DNA of 47,715 nucleotides from a virus. Positions 6,666-14,237 of the stretch are shown here, piece by piece. Below the pieces are notes generated by a model. It saw nothing but the letters and a program-made list of their open reading frames with translations. It ran no database searches and was not told where the DNA came from. The first letter of the stretch is position 1, and each line of letters opens with the position of its first letter. The stretch lies in IMG/VR virus record IMGVR_UViG_3300011116_000450, positions 1-47,715 of that record. One strand, 5' to 3'. A program made the translations under genes and the position numbers.

Positions 6666-7309
6666 TAGAAACTAACCGCCAATTCCTCAGTAATTTCGTC
6701 CATGAGCCTCAAAAGACTGTCATTGTGTTGTTCATACATCTCGTCATATTGGTCATCAGTCATGTCACCTCGTGATTGGAACGGAGGATACTCTGCCCAA
6801 CGTTCTGCTACTGTCTCACCATTTTTAACTGAGACACCACCAATAAAAGCCATGCCACCTTCCTCAAAGGTAAGCACAAACTCCAAAGTTGGAAACAATG
6901 TTGAAACTTGAACAATCCCTGCGGTTGGCGGAGACCATGCTGACGAAAAAGATAACGTCATATAAGCCATGCCATTGTCTAGTGGCTCTACATCACAAGT
7001 AATGAAACCGTCATAGTCTCCCCACTTAGTTCCCCACTTTTCACACTTCCAGTCGTAAGCGTGCGGAGAACCAAACTTCTGTATGTTTGCTTCATACAGT
7101 TTCTGTTGTTCTTGCGCTTTCTCATCATCATTTATGGCGATAATAGTTGGTATGTTCTCCAGTTCAGGAGGACATGGATACAGATTGTGTAGTATCGCAA
7201 ACTCACTGTGATTGCGTCCTTCTATTGGTTTCACAATGGCTTCACGAAAACGTTTTACATCTGTTTCGTTACCTTTGATTGTTAGGTTGTTTGAGCAATG
7301 GTTTGGCAT
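6665..7309 (-). CDS. Api92-like (DUF1281-type) protein
   Basis: The protein has 214 residues. It has the hallmarks of the Api92-like/DUF1281 family: an NHCSNNLTIKGNETDVKRF start (the ferredoxin-like strand-helix unit), a PCPPEL segment, a WGTKWGDYDG segment and the TLSFSSAWSPPTAGI motif near residue 130. The family is widespread in phages and plasmids and has no proven function. The ATG at 7309 has a perfect Shine-Dalgarno (AAAGGAGAATAACATG), whereas the upstream in-frame extension to 7441 lies inside the neighbouring gene. Confidence 0.82.
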   Translation of the reverse strand: MPNHCSNNLTIKGNETDVKRFREAIVKPIEGRNHSEFAILHNLYPCPPELENIPTIIAINDDEKAQEQQKLYEANIQKFGSPHAYDWKCEKWGTKWGDYDGFITCDVEPLDNGMAYMTLSFSSAWSPPTAGIVQVSTLFPTLEFVLTFEEGGMAFIGGVSVKNGETVAERWAEYPPFQSRGDMTDDQYDEMYEQHNDSLLRLMDEITEELAVSF

Positions 7310-7323
7310 GTTATTCTCCTTTG

Positions 7324-7602
7324 TTATATGTTGTTCCATTTGTTTCGTGGATATTGACTTTCTATTTTCTCCAACCACTCGTTGTACGAAGTTGGAGTGA
7401 CAATGAAAGCATGTGCGTCCTTTGGTGCTTCCAATGGACACGACTTCCCTTCCAACACAGTTGTAATTTTGTGCGTTGGTTGTTTGTTGTCAGCAATGAC
7501 ATTACTTCCACCTGCCGACAAGTACACAACTTGTAGCCTTCGTGGAGTACCGTCTGTATTATCTTTACTACACGTCAGGTGTAGTACATAACGAGTAATC
7601 AT
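7324..7602 (-). CDS. Unknown small protein (92 aa)
   Basis: The protein has 92 residues, starting MITRYVLHLTCSKDNTDG. The first half looks beta-rich (RRLQVVYLSAGGSNVI) and the C-terminus is a polar helix. No family is recognised. It overlaps the upstream gene by 4 nt. Confidence 0.66.
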   Translation of the reverse strand: MITRYVLHLTCSKDNTDGTPRRLQVVYLSAGGSNVIADNKQPTHKITTVLEGKSCPLEAPKDAHAFIVTPTSYNEWLEKIESQYPRNKWNNI

Positions 7603-7931
7603 TTCTTTTTCCTTTTACTATCTTGAACGTAGACAGTTGTAGTTGGCGCGTAAGTTACGCTTTGGTCTACGTTAATAATGGTGTTAATTTGATTAACCCT
7701 GTCCAACGCAACGTCAGAACCAATAACTATCACGTCACCAGTGTCGTTGTCTGTAACAACAAACTGATTAGTGCCAAAGCCAACGTTTTTAATTGCGTCC
7801 TCTAAGTCTCCTAGAGCCTCCACAACTGCTTCCTCTGCTGTTTTAACGGTGTCCTCCGTGTAAGCATTGACCCATTTGACAGTCCAACGAAAGTGGTTTT
7901 TTGGAGTTGGTTTATTGCGTGATAGTTTCAT
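7599..7931 (-). CDS. Unknown protein (110 aa)
   Basis: The protein has 110 residues. A basic N-terminus (MKLSRNKPTPKNHFRW) precedes an acidic Ala/Glu helix (TAEEAVVEALGDLEDAIKNV) and a beta-rich C-terminal half ending in KRKKK. No family is recognised. It overlaps both neighbours. Confidence 0.66.
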   Translation of the reverse strand: MKLSRNKPTPKNHFRWTVKWVNAYTEDTVKTAEEAVVEALGDLEDAIKNVGFGTNQFVVTDNDTGDVIVIGSDVALDRVNQINTIINVDQSVTYAPTTTVYVQDSKRKKK

Positions 7932-8163
7932 AAGTATCTCCTAAAGTGCTTGGATAATTGTCGGGCAAAATGCGAGGCACTCCTGCTTTGCGAGCGTAAG
8001 GACGAAACTCAGGATAGAAGTCAGTAAGACTTCCAATCTCTGAAAACAACATCAAACGTTCTTTTTCGTTGTATGTCATAGACACACGAATTAGCAACGT
8101 ATTAAACCAGTCCAAAACGTCCCAACGTTTTAAGTTAGAAAAATACTCGCTGTCCTCAATCAC
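7912..8163 (-). CDS. Unknown small protein (83 aa)
   Basis: The protein has 83 residues, is mostly helical in the first half (LKRWDVLDWFNTLLIRVSM) and has no recognised motif. It overlaps the upstream gene by 4 nt (ATGA type) and the downstream one by 20 nt. Confidence 0.65.
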   Translation of the reverse strand: MIEDSEYFSNLKRWDVLDWFNTLLIRVSMTYNEKERLMLFSEIGSLTDFYPEFRPYARKAGVPRILPDNYPSTLGDTYETITQ

Positions 8164-8408
8164 ACTGCCTCATCTGTGTCGCACAGGTACGTTTTGACGA
8201 GAAGTGCCGAAGGAAAAAAGCCAGCATGTGTTGTCCAGTGTGTGACAATCCAACCATTGCGTGTTGCTATGTTTACCTTAGTAAGTAAGGTGCTTTTTTT
8301 CCACGTTTTGATAATGCGATAACGGCTGTATGTCTTGGCATACTTACCGTCTCCCATGTACTTCTCTGCGAAAACTACGTTGTTTTTGTCTAGTGTGTAA
8401 TTACTCAT
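8160..8408 (-). CDS. Unknown basic beta-rich protein (82 aa)
   Basis: The protein has 82 residues, is basic and looks beta-rich (YSRYRIIKTWKKSTLLTKVN). No known domain is visible. It has a very strong Shine-Dalgarno (ATAGGAGGTAGTCATG). Promoter copy F lies in the 67-nt gap upstream, so it leads the 8.4-6.1 kb transcription unit. Confidence 0.7.
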   Translation of the reverse strand: MSNYTLDKNNVVFAEKYMGDGKYAKTYSRYRIIKTWKKSTLLTKVNIATRNGWIVTHWTTHAGFFPSALLVKTYLCDTDEAV

Positions 8409-8436
8409 GACTACCTCCTATGGTGTCTTTAATGTA

Positions 8437-8466
8437 ACTTTAACATTTGAAGGCTCTCGTCTCCAA
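8437..8466 (-). promoter_or_regulatory. Promoter copy F
   Basis: TTGGAGACG, 14 nt, TTAAAGT. Drives the gene group from 8408 leftwards. Two changes in the -35 half. Confidence 0.7.
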
Positions 8467-8475
8467 ATGCGTAAC

Positions 8476-8787
8476 TTATTGGTTTGTGTATTCTTTCATG
8501 AAGTCCTCGTGCTGTTTGTTTAACATGCTTGCGCGATGCTTCTTACCGTATTTGTGGCGTTGAGCAAAGTTCACTCCTCCCCACACTCCGTACTCCTCGT
8601 TGTGGTCTACAGCAAAGTCGTAACACTTCTTTGCCACTACACAACCCATACAGATACTGCGAGCCTTTTTGTACATCTTGGAATACTGGTGTTGTCCTCC
8701 AGCACCTACTTCAAAAAAAAACAAAGTGGTTGGTTTCCCAGCGCACTTCGCTTCAATTTGCCAAGTAACTTGGCTCATATCGGTCAC
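8476..8787 (-). CDS. WhiB-family iron-sulfur regulator (first copy)
   Basis: The protein has 103 residues and is a clear WhiB-like (Wbl) protein. The four cluster-binding cysteines are present as KCAGK near residue 15 and CMGCVVAKKC around residues 47-56. The GVWGG turn follows, with a basic C-terminal tail (KYGKKHRAS). Wbl proteins are confined to Actinobacteria and their phages, bind a [4Fe-4S] cluster and the primary sigma factor, and adjust transcription. In phages they are known to block host septation or superinfection (e.g. WhiBTM4). Here it may redirect host RNA polymerase to phage promoters, which is inference. It overlaps the DUF932 gene by 4 nt. Confidence 0.93.
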   Translation of the reverse strand: MTDMSQVTWQIEAKCAGKPTTLFFFEVGAGGQHQYSKMYKKARSICMGCVVAKKCYDFAVDHNEEYGVWGGVNFAQRHKYGKKHRASMLNKQHEDFMKEYTNQ

Positions 8788-9791
8788 AGTAAGACCAACT
8801 TGTCAATCGCTTCCATGACCGAACGGTCTTGTACTGTGACTTTTCCTGTGAGCGCGTTCATCATGTTACGCTCAACGCGGTTCTCATCTTTGCCAACCAA
8901 GTGTTGATTGAAAGTGTTGAAGGCTTGGATTACACCAAGTGCTGTTCCTTGAAATGGGGCAACACGTGGGTCATTGCGATACAACTCTTTAATGCGCTCT
9001 TGTTTGTTCTCAACACGTGAGATTGCTTGCTTTGCTACATTTGCGTCAGTGTTTACTGGCATGAGTTTTTCAACGATTGCTTGCCACTCGCGGTCAGACA
9101 CTTTGATATTGACATATTTAGTTACCTCAGCAACTATGTCATCTGTCATTTGGTGTACAAAACCAAGAGCGTCACGTACGCTTTGGAGACGGAAGTTGCT
9201 GTTCTTGCTGTGGCGAGCGCGAAACTCCTCAGTCTTTTCGCTCAGCGCACGAGCCAACAAATTGTCACACTCAACACGAGTGCTGACTTGTTTGAAGGTT
9301 GTGCTGATAGAACCATTGTGGCTTGTAGTTGCGAGCAACATAGGTCGTACTGAAAAACCATCAAGAACTTTGATAGTTTCAGGCATTTCAACACTGACAA
9401 AACTAATAGCACCGTTTTTCAAAATGCCTGCGCTTCCAATGTTCAGGTCATCATCTAACAAGTGCGACACGCTTTCAATAAGCCATTCTTTGTATTGGTG
9501 AATAGCGTAACTGTCCTTAAACATGCCAAGAACATCTCCGTTGTCAGAGCGAACAATGGCTTTGCGGTCAGTTTCCAAGCGGTAGTTGTCGTTCCATTTG
9601 ACAAACACTGGTGCTTCTTGAGCCTCCCACGAAAACAGACGCCTGATTACGTCCTCAACTGGAATTGCGCTTTCGTAGTGATTAGGTTCGTCACTCTGTA
9701 CGTCTTTGCGGTAGTGCCAAGCATTACCACGTTGTCCTGTATAACCGATAAGGCAATACTTGTTTAACCATTCGTAAGTTTCTTTACTCAT
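8784..9791 (-). CDS. DUF932-type phage/plasmid protein
   Basis: The protein has 335 residues. The middle contains an RPMLLATTSHNGSISTT segment, a STRVECDNLLARAL segment and the FRARHSKNSNFRLQSVRDALG segment, the order expected of the DUF932 (TIGR03299-like) family. The family is common on phages and plasmids, and a role in DNA transactions is suspected but not proved. Own Shine-Dalgarno (AAAGGAGAAATAAAATG) and promoter copy G upstream. Confidence 0.82.
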   Translation of the reverse strand: MSKETYEWLNKYCLIGYTGQRGNAWHYRKDVQSDEPNHYESAIPVEDVIRRLFSWEAQEAPVFVKWNDNYRLETDRKAIVRSDNGDVLGMFKDSYAIHQYKEWLIESVSHLLDDDLNIGSAGILKNGAISFVSVEMPETIKVLDGFSVRPMLLATTSHNGSISTTFKQVSTRVECDNLLARALSEKTEEFRARHSKNSNFRLQSVRDALGFVHQMTDDIVAEVTKYVNIKVSDREWQAIVEKLMPVNTDANVAKQAISRVENKQERIKELYRNDPRVAPFQGTALGVIQAFNTFNQHLVGKDENRVERNMMNALTGKVTVQDRSVMEAIDKLVLL

Positions 9792-9819
9792 TTTATTTCT
9801 CCTTTGGTTGTTATTAGTA

Positions 9820-9849
9820 ACACTAACATAATGTTATTGTCGTCATCAA
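9820..9849 (-). promoter_or_regulatory. Promoter copy G
   Basis: TTGATGACG, 14 nt, TTAGTGT. Precedes the DUF932 and WhiB genes. Contains the small inverted repeat TTAGT-GTT-ACTAA at the -10 part. Confidence 0.7.
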
Positions 9850-9867
9850 GTGCCTTATATTTAAGGC

Positions 9868-11775
9868 TTACTTGAAGTCCTTGAGCATGTCTTTCAACAG
9901 TTGTGCTGTCACAGTGCCTGCGTCTGCGTTAAGGTTCTCTGCCCAACCGTCCATGATTGCTGACGTGACTTCAGCCTTGTTGTTCAGCAAGTCCCATAGC
10001 CTCATGTCAATAGTGTGGTTATCGTTATCAACTGCGGTAATCCACCACGAGACCACTGGATTGACTTGACCAATCCTGTGACACCTATCCTCTGCTTGTT
10101 GTCCAGTTGAAGGACTGTACGGCATTTCTGCGAGTACCACGTGCGAGGCTGAAGTTAGGTTTAATCCACTGCCAGCACTCTCGTACTGTCCAATGAACAC
10201 TTTTACTTGTTTGTTATTAAACATCTCCACGTAGCGTTGCTTGGCTTCAGGCGTAGAACCGCCAGCAACCATTACAACACCATGTTCGTTCAACTTTTCT
10301 TTGAGAGCGTCTAACACTTTGCGGTGATATCCAAACACCACTACTTGCTCTCCCTCGCTCAACAGTGAGTTAATATGCTCAACAACTGTGCGTACTTTTG
10401 CGATACCCAAGATTTCGCGCAACTTGTTCATGCGCGTAATGACTTCAGCCTTACCAGCGCGTTCGTGTGCGTCTTTACCGTAAGTTTCCAAAACCCACTT
10501 CAAGAAGTCGCGTTCAGCAGTGCGGTACACAGACATCTCTGCTTCTTGTAGTTCTACGTCAATTTGCGCTCGGCGTTTCAACGGGAGGTCTTTGAGAACG
10601 TCCTCTTTGCGCCTGCGTACCATACAAGTACCGCGCAAGATAGTGTTGAGTTCTGTTGTGTTGCTCGCGCCATTGCGATTTGGAAAACCACTAGGCAACA
10701 ACTGGTAGTCACAATACTTGACCAAGAACTCTTTGCGCGAGCCAAACACGTTGTCCAAACGTCCAATAATCTTTAATGGACTGAGCAACTCACTTGGACG
10801 ATTAGGCGTCAAAGTGCCCGACATGAGGGCAATAATCCCATTAGCAGGAATACTATTGGCAAGGTAACGAACTCCTTTGGTGCGTCCAGCCTTTTCGTTT
10901 TTAATGCTGTGCGCTTCGTCCACAATCAAAGTGTCAAACTTGCCTGCCAACTTGTTTGCCCAAGCATTGACTACGCTGTCACCAATGACCAGTACGTCAT
11001 GTTTTGGCAGAGCATATGGTTTGCGTCCAGTAACTGTCGCCACCATTAACTTTGGCGCAAAACGGCGACATTCTTTAATCCATTGAAGGCGAAGGTGCGG
11101 AGGTACTACGACAATAGTTTTACCATTACGCATTTTGGTATCAAGGGCAAGGGCAATACCTTGACAAGTTTTGCCCAATCCCATGCTGTCTGCGAGTAAC
11201 ACACGCCTTGTTTCCAGCGCGTACTTCACTCCAGCGCGTTGAAACGGAAGTAGTGGAAGTTCTAGGTCAAAAGATAAGTTTGCGTCCTGTGCTTTTGATA
11301 GTTCTACCAATTCAGGCGACATTGAAACTACGCTTGGCATACGTTCTAAGCCAAAGACAAACATTTCTAGGTCTGTCATCAAAGACGCGCTATCCCATTT
11401 TAATTCAGGCAATTCAGTGACAGCAGGGCAATCTTGGCTGTTGTGGTACGTGTGCCAACTGGCGTCATGAAACACGTGTAATCCCAAGCCCGACAACACT
11501 GGCTCTCCGCAAAGGGTACAGTTGTCTTTACGTTTGTTTACAAGAATACGACTTGCCTTCATTGGCAAGTGTGCTTGCGAGGCAAGACGAGTAACTGGCA
11601 AGACTTCCAAATAGTCCAACAAGTCAGTGGCACTATTGTAAGTAAGTTCGTCTAGGGAGTTGGCTTTAATCCAATCGTCTACGTCCGTCTCCAGTAGACC
11701 TAAAGGCGCACTACGAAGTTTAAGTGCTTCTTTGATTTGAACTTGCTGTTTTGTAAGTATCGCAAGATTAGACAT
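9868..11775 (-). CDS. SNF2-type SF2 helicase with N-terminal zinc motif
   Basis: The protein has 635 residues. An N-terminal part carries a likely zinc-binding motif (CTLCGEPV then H...H...C, about residues 81-115). A complete SNF2-like helicase core follows: motif I ADSMGLGKT near residue 197, motif II DEAHSI near residue 287, motif III LMSGTLTPN, and motif VI EDRCHRIGQ near residue 560. Enzymes of this class translocate on dsDNA using ATP. Many phages encode one to support recombination or replication restart, or to strip host proteins. It is unrelated in size to the second SNF2-like gene at 32499-34043. Promoter copy H lies upstream. Confidence 0.92.
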   Translation of the reverse strand: MSNLAILTKQQVQIKEALKLRSAPLGLLETDVDDWIKANSLDELTYNSATDLLDYLEVLPVTRLASQAHLPMKASRILVNKRKDNCTLCGEPVLSGLGLHVFHDASWHTYHNSQDCPAVTELPELKWDSASLMTDLEMFVFGLERMPSVVSMSPELVELSKAQDANLSFDLELPLLPFQRAGVKYALETRRVLLADSMGLGKTCQGIALALDTKMRNGKTIVVVPPHLRLQWIKECRRFAPKLMVATVTGRKPYALPKHDVLVIGDSVVNAWANKLAGKFDTLIVDEAHSIKNEKAGRTKGVRYLANSIPANGIIALMSGTLTPNRPSELLSPLKIIGRLDNVFGSRKEFLVKYCDYQLLPSGFPNRNGASNTTELNTILRGTCMVRRRKEDVLKDLPLKRRAQIDVELQEAEMSVYRTAERDFLKWVLETYGKDAHERAGKAEVITRMNKLREILGIAKVRTVVEHINSLLSEGEQVVVFGYHRKVLDALKEKLNEHGVVMVAGGSTPEAKQRYVEMFNNKQVKVFIGQYESAGSGLNLTSASHVVLAEMPYSPSTGQQAEDRCHRIGQVNPVVSWWITAVDNDNHTIDMRLWDLLNNKAEVTSAIMDGWAENLNADAGTVTAQLLKDMLKDFK

Positions 11776-11804
11776 GGCGTAACCCCTTTCTGTGTCCTAA
11801 CTCC

Positions 11805-11834
11805 ACAGTAACAATTACAACCCTCTGTCACCAA
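11805..11834 (-). promoter_or_regulatory. Promoter copy H
   Basis: TTGGTGACA, 14 nt, TTACTGT. In the gap in front of the SNF2-type helicase gene at 9868-11775. Confidence 0.72.
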
Positions 11835-11855
11835 GTGACGTTGGTCACAAATATA

Positions 11856-12929
11856 TTATTTGGATTGAAGGTTCTCTAAAACCTCGCGCCACCTCGCGCC
11901 ACCTATGGTCACGTCACGCTTCTTGACCAACTCGTGTAGACGTTCTCCTTCCTCTTGCCTCAACGAGCGAGAACCAACGAGTTGTTTTAGGTTTCTAATC
12001 CAATCGTGGGGACGTTTGGCTGTACGACCCATACCAAACTCTTTGACAAGAGACGTGTACGAAGGCAACGCCGAAGCAATCCACGGAATGCCACTGGCTG
12101 AGTATTCCAACAGTTTTATTTCAGACTTTGCGTGATTAAACGGAAAGTCCCGCAACGGCGCAATGCCAATGTCCATTTGAAACATTTCTGGGTACTTGTC
12201 TGGGTCGCAAATAGGCAAAGTTCTAACTTTTTCTTTTGACAATCCTATTTCATCTGCGAAATGTGGAGAACTGTCATGATGACCAGCGTGTAAGTACGAA
12301 ACCTGCGTGGTCGTATCATTAAACGAGGGTAAAACCCCACTAAGAACTTGTAGGTCTTTACTTCTATGAGCAGTAGACCCAGCCCAACCAATAACTACAT
12401 CCTTGTTCTTTGTGTGGTCGTGTTTTTTGAACGCTTTAGTATCTACAGTGTTTGGTAACAACAATACGTTTTTATTCCATTCTTTCATCTTTTCATATAA
12501 AAACGGCGTAGAAGTTGTTACGAGAGAACTTGCGGAAATGATTGACCTGTAAAAGTAAGTGTTTTCTTTTTTATTATATTTTGGGTGAGATGCTTTCCAA
12601 GCATTGTTGCTAGGGTCAAGACCCCAGTACCAATCGTCTACGTCGTTGATTATTACCTGCCCAGCCTGTCTAGCCAGTTTAATGTGTTCTGTTAAACCGT
12701 CGTGCATCAAACGTTGCACGATAATAACGTCTACGTCGTGCATTTCGCGAGCGTCATCAATAACTTTAAACTTTTTGTAATACCAAACTAAAGTTCCAAG
12801 AATTACGTCGTTGCCAAAGTGGGGCAAATATTGACCGAGACGAACCCAACCAGCACCTCCCCAATGCGCTTGTCCATCAGGTGATTTTGCAGGATGTATT
12901 CGGTCTCCCGAAACAATCCCTATACGCAT
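11856..12929 (-). CDS. GT-B type glycosyltransferase
   Basis: The protein has 357 residues, starting MRIGIVSGDRIHPAKSPDGQ. The N-terminal strand plus glycine loop, an INDVDDWYWGLD segment, the central VVIGWAGSTAHRSKDLQVL segment opening the C-terminal Rossmann domain, and the KSEIKLLEYSASGIPWIAS donor-binding motif (an E-x7-E-like block) mark a GT4-type GT-B fold. It transfers a sugar from a nucleotide donor. Targets in phages can be modified DNA bases, virion proteins or host envelope glycans, and the sequence does not decide. The start overlaps the upstream stop (TAATG); an extended start at 12971 would lie inside that gene. Confidence 0.85.
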   Translation of the reverse strand: MRIGIVSGDRIHPAKSPDGQAHWGGAGWVRLGQYLPHFGNDVILGTLVWYYKKFKVIDDAREMHDVDVIIVQRLMHDGLTEHIKLARQAGQVIINDVDDWYWGLDPSNNAWKASHPKYNKKENTYFYRSIISASSLVTTSTPFLYEKMKEWNKNVLLLPNTVDTKAFKKHDHTKNKDVVIGWAGSTAHRSKDLQVLSGVLPSFNDTTTQVSYLHAGHHDSSPHFADEIGLSKEKVRTLPICDPDKYPEMFQMDIGIAPLRDFPFNHAKSEIKLLEYSASGIPWIASALPSYTSLVKEFGMGRTAKRPHDWIRNLKQLVGSRSLRQEEGERLHELVKKRDVTIGGARWREVLENLQSK

Positions 12930-13153
12930 TACTCTGTAATTGTTACTTCTTGTGTGGTCGTTTTTTTCCAACCATTCTTAAACTCAAGAAGGGCAGTTTT
13001 GTCCCAAAGAGGTGTTGCGGCAAGAACAACAATCGGTTGTGGGAAGTCTGGTCGTTTTCGCAACGTGTGAATACGCTGTTTCAACACTCCAAGGACAGCG
13101 GCAGCCTCTGCTGTACCGCAAAGATTATCTACGTCTACGATTTGATTAACCAT
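12929..13153 (-). CDS. AlpA/excisionase-like winged HTH protein
   Basis: The protein has 74 residues. The order LCGTAEAAAVLGV, a recognition helix region (LKQRIHTLRKRPDFPQPI) and then TPLWDKTALLEF matches AlpA/HTH_17-type regulators that are very common in Actinobacteria and their mobile elements. It probably binds DNA as a regulator. Excisionases share this fold, but there is no integrase in the window, so regulation is more likely. Good Shine-Dalgarno (TAGGAGAATAAAATG). A TGTGGTCGT word lies 12 nt upstream of the start, next to the Shine-Dalgarno. Confidence 0.82.
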   Translation of the reverse strand: MVNQIVDVDNLCGTAEAAAVLGVLKQRIHTLRKRPDFPQPIVVLAATPLWDKTALLEFKNGWKKTTTQEVTITE

Positions 13154-13195
13154 TTTATTCTCCTATGTGGTCGTTTTGTTAACTTGACTACAATG

Positions 13196-13744
13196 TTACA
13201 TGCCCCAATGACCTAATCCACCATTGTCAAAAAGATATTTGGCAACCCTTAGGTTGCAGTCCAAATCATATAAAACGTCCATGTCGTCAAAGTCGGATTT
13301 ACAAATTTTAGATACCACTGTTTTCCATGATGAGTTAATTTGTAACAATCCGCGGTCAATTGAACCGTTTCTGTTTAAAGTCCAGGTCACATTGCCTTTG
13401 TCGTCCCATTTGGCGTTTACCGCATTGGGTCGGCACCTAGATTCTCGCCAAGCAATGTATGAAAAAGTCTTTGCTGGCTTCAGACCATATTGTTTGAACA
13501 GTTCTTCAAATTGAGGGCAACTGTTTTCATCATTTGTAACATTGGCTTTTTTAACCAATATTGATGTGGTCGTAGTTTTTGCCTCGTCCAATCGGTGTTC
13601 GTACGCATACTCACGTACTTCAGTTACCTTGCTTTCCTTGCTTTCCTTAACAAGTCCGTTATTTAATTCTTGCTGTCCAATTGCTGATGTTGTAGTTGTT
13701 GCGATGAATAGGATAAATGAAAATATTGATTGTCGTATCAACAA
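13196..13744 (-). CDS. Secreted lysozyme-like transglycosylase (probable lysin)
   Basis: The protein has 182 residues. The N-terminus is a typical signal peptide: basic MLIRQ, hydrophobic core SIFSFILFIATTTTSAIG, then a polar linker. The C-terminal part (from about residue 78) is a transglycosylase/lysozyme-like domain with WRESRCRPNAVN (catalytic Glu in RES) and GSIDRGLLQINSSWK. It should cleave peptidoglycan glycan strands after export by the host Sec system. The start has to be TTG (13744 or 13741, the latter 6 nt after GGAG) because no ATG or GTG is in frame. It ends close to the next gene. The terminator-like hairpin at 13771-13816 separates it from the upstream WhiB gene. Confidence 0.85.
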   Translation of the reverse strand: MLIRQSIFSFILFIATTTTSAIGQQELNNGLVKESKESKVTEVREYAYEHRLDEAKTTTTSILVKKANVTNDENSCPQFEELFKQYGLKPAKTFSYIAWRESRCRPNAVNAKWDDKGNVTWTLNRNGSIDRGLLQINSSWKTVVSKICKSDFDDMDVLYDLDCNLRVAKYLFDNGGLGHWGM

Positions 13745-13770
13745 ACTCTCCTTTTGTCGGCGGATAAAAC

Positions 13771-13816
13771 TGAAGCCGTAACGTTCGGATGACGAGCATC
13801 TTTGGTTACGGCTTCA
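13771..13816 (-). terminator. Long hairpin, probable terminator
   Basis: TGAAGCCGTAAC pairs perfectly with GTTACGGCTTCA (12 bp). The 22-nt loop contains an inner GATG-ACGAG-CATC hairpin. In the direction of transcription the stem is followed by a short T run (GTTTTATCC). It lies in the 91-nt gap between the WhiB gene ending at 13836 and the secreted lysin starting at 13744. It may also act as an operator because of its dyad symmetry. Confidence 0.6.
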
Positions 13817-13835
13817 CCTTAAAGCATAGCAAAGA

Positions 13836-14234
13836 TTATTGGAGAAGTTGGTATAAAATTGTAAACAAATCAAAATCTTTATCTCCACAATTTGGTACAA
13901 CGTTAATATCTTTATTTTGTTTCATAACGTTTGTATGAACTGTAACGCATTCAACACAACGACAGCCTTGTCTATATCTTGTTGGTGTGCTATGCGGTCT
14001 TAGTGCGGTTTTCTTTGGTTTACTTTTAAACACACTCCTTTCAAGAGTGGTTAAACCTCCCCACATTCCCCAACTTTCATCAATACCATCTTTAAGACAT
14101 TCTTTCCATACAGGACAAATGTTACAAACTTCACGAGCGACTGCGTGATATTGTTCTTGATTATCTGCTTCTAGTGGCGGATACCAGATGTCTACAAGTT
14201 TTCCTTTACACAAAGCATGCTCACGCCAATCCAT
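13836..14234 (-). CDS. WhiB-family protein with extra GCRCxxC module
   Basis: The protein has 132 residues. Residues 1-65 are a WhiB domain: LCKGK, then CNICPVWKEC and GMWGG, with all four cluster cysteines. About 25 residues later there is a second Cys motif, HSTPTRYRQGCRCVECVTVH, not part of normal WhiB proteins. It resembles the small zinc module H-x-T-x3-Y-x2-GCRCxxC seen in various actinobacterial phage proteins. A composite of regulator and zinc module is therefore likely, although the joined function is unknown. It is the second WhiB of the window and only weakly similar to the copy at 8476-8787. Confidence 0.92.
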   Translation of the reverse strand: MDWREHALCKGKLVDIWYPPLEADNQEQYHAVAREVCNICPVWKECLKDGIDESWGMWGGLTTLERSVFKSKPKKTALRPHSTPTRYRQGCRCVECVTVHTNVMKQNKDINVVPNCGDKDFDLFTILYQLLQ

Positions 14235-14237
14235 GAG

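Noticed and set aside
8974-9501. 175-residue plus-strand frame opposite the DUF932 gene
   Set aside because: It is antisense to a recognised conserved protein and has no supporting start signal.
12929-13153. Excisionase implying a temperate phage
   Set aside because: The AlpA-like fold is also a common regulator, and no integrase, attachment site or CI-like repressor is visible in the window.
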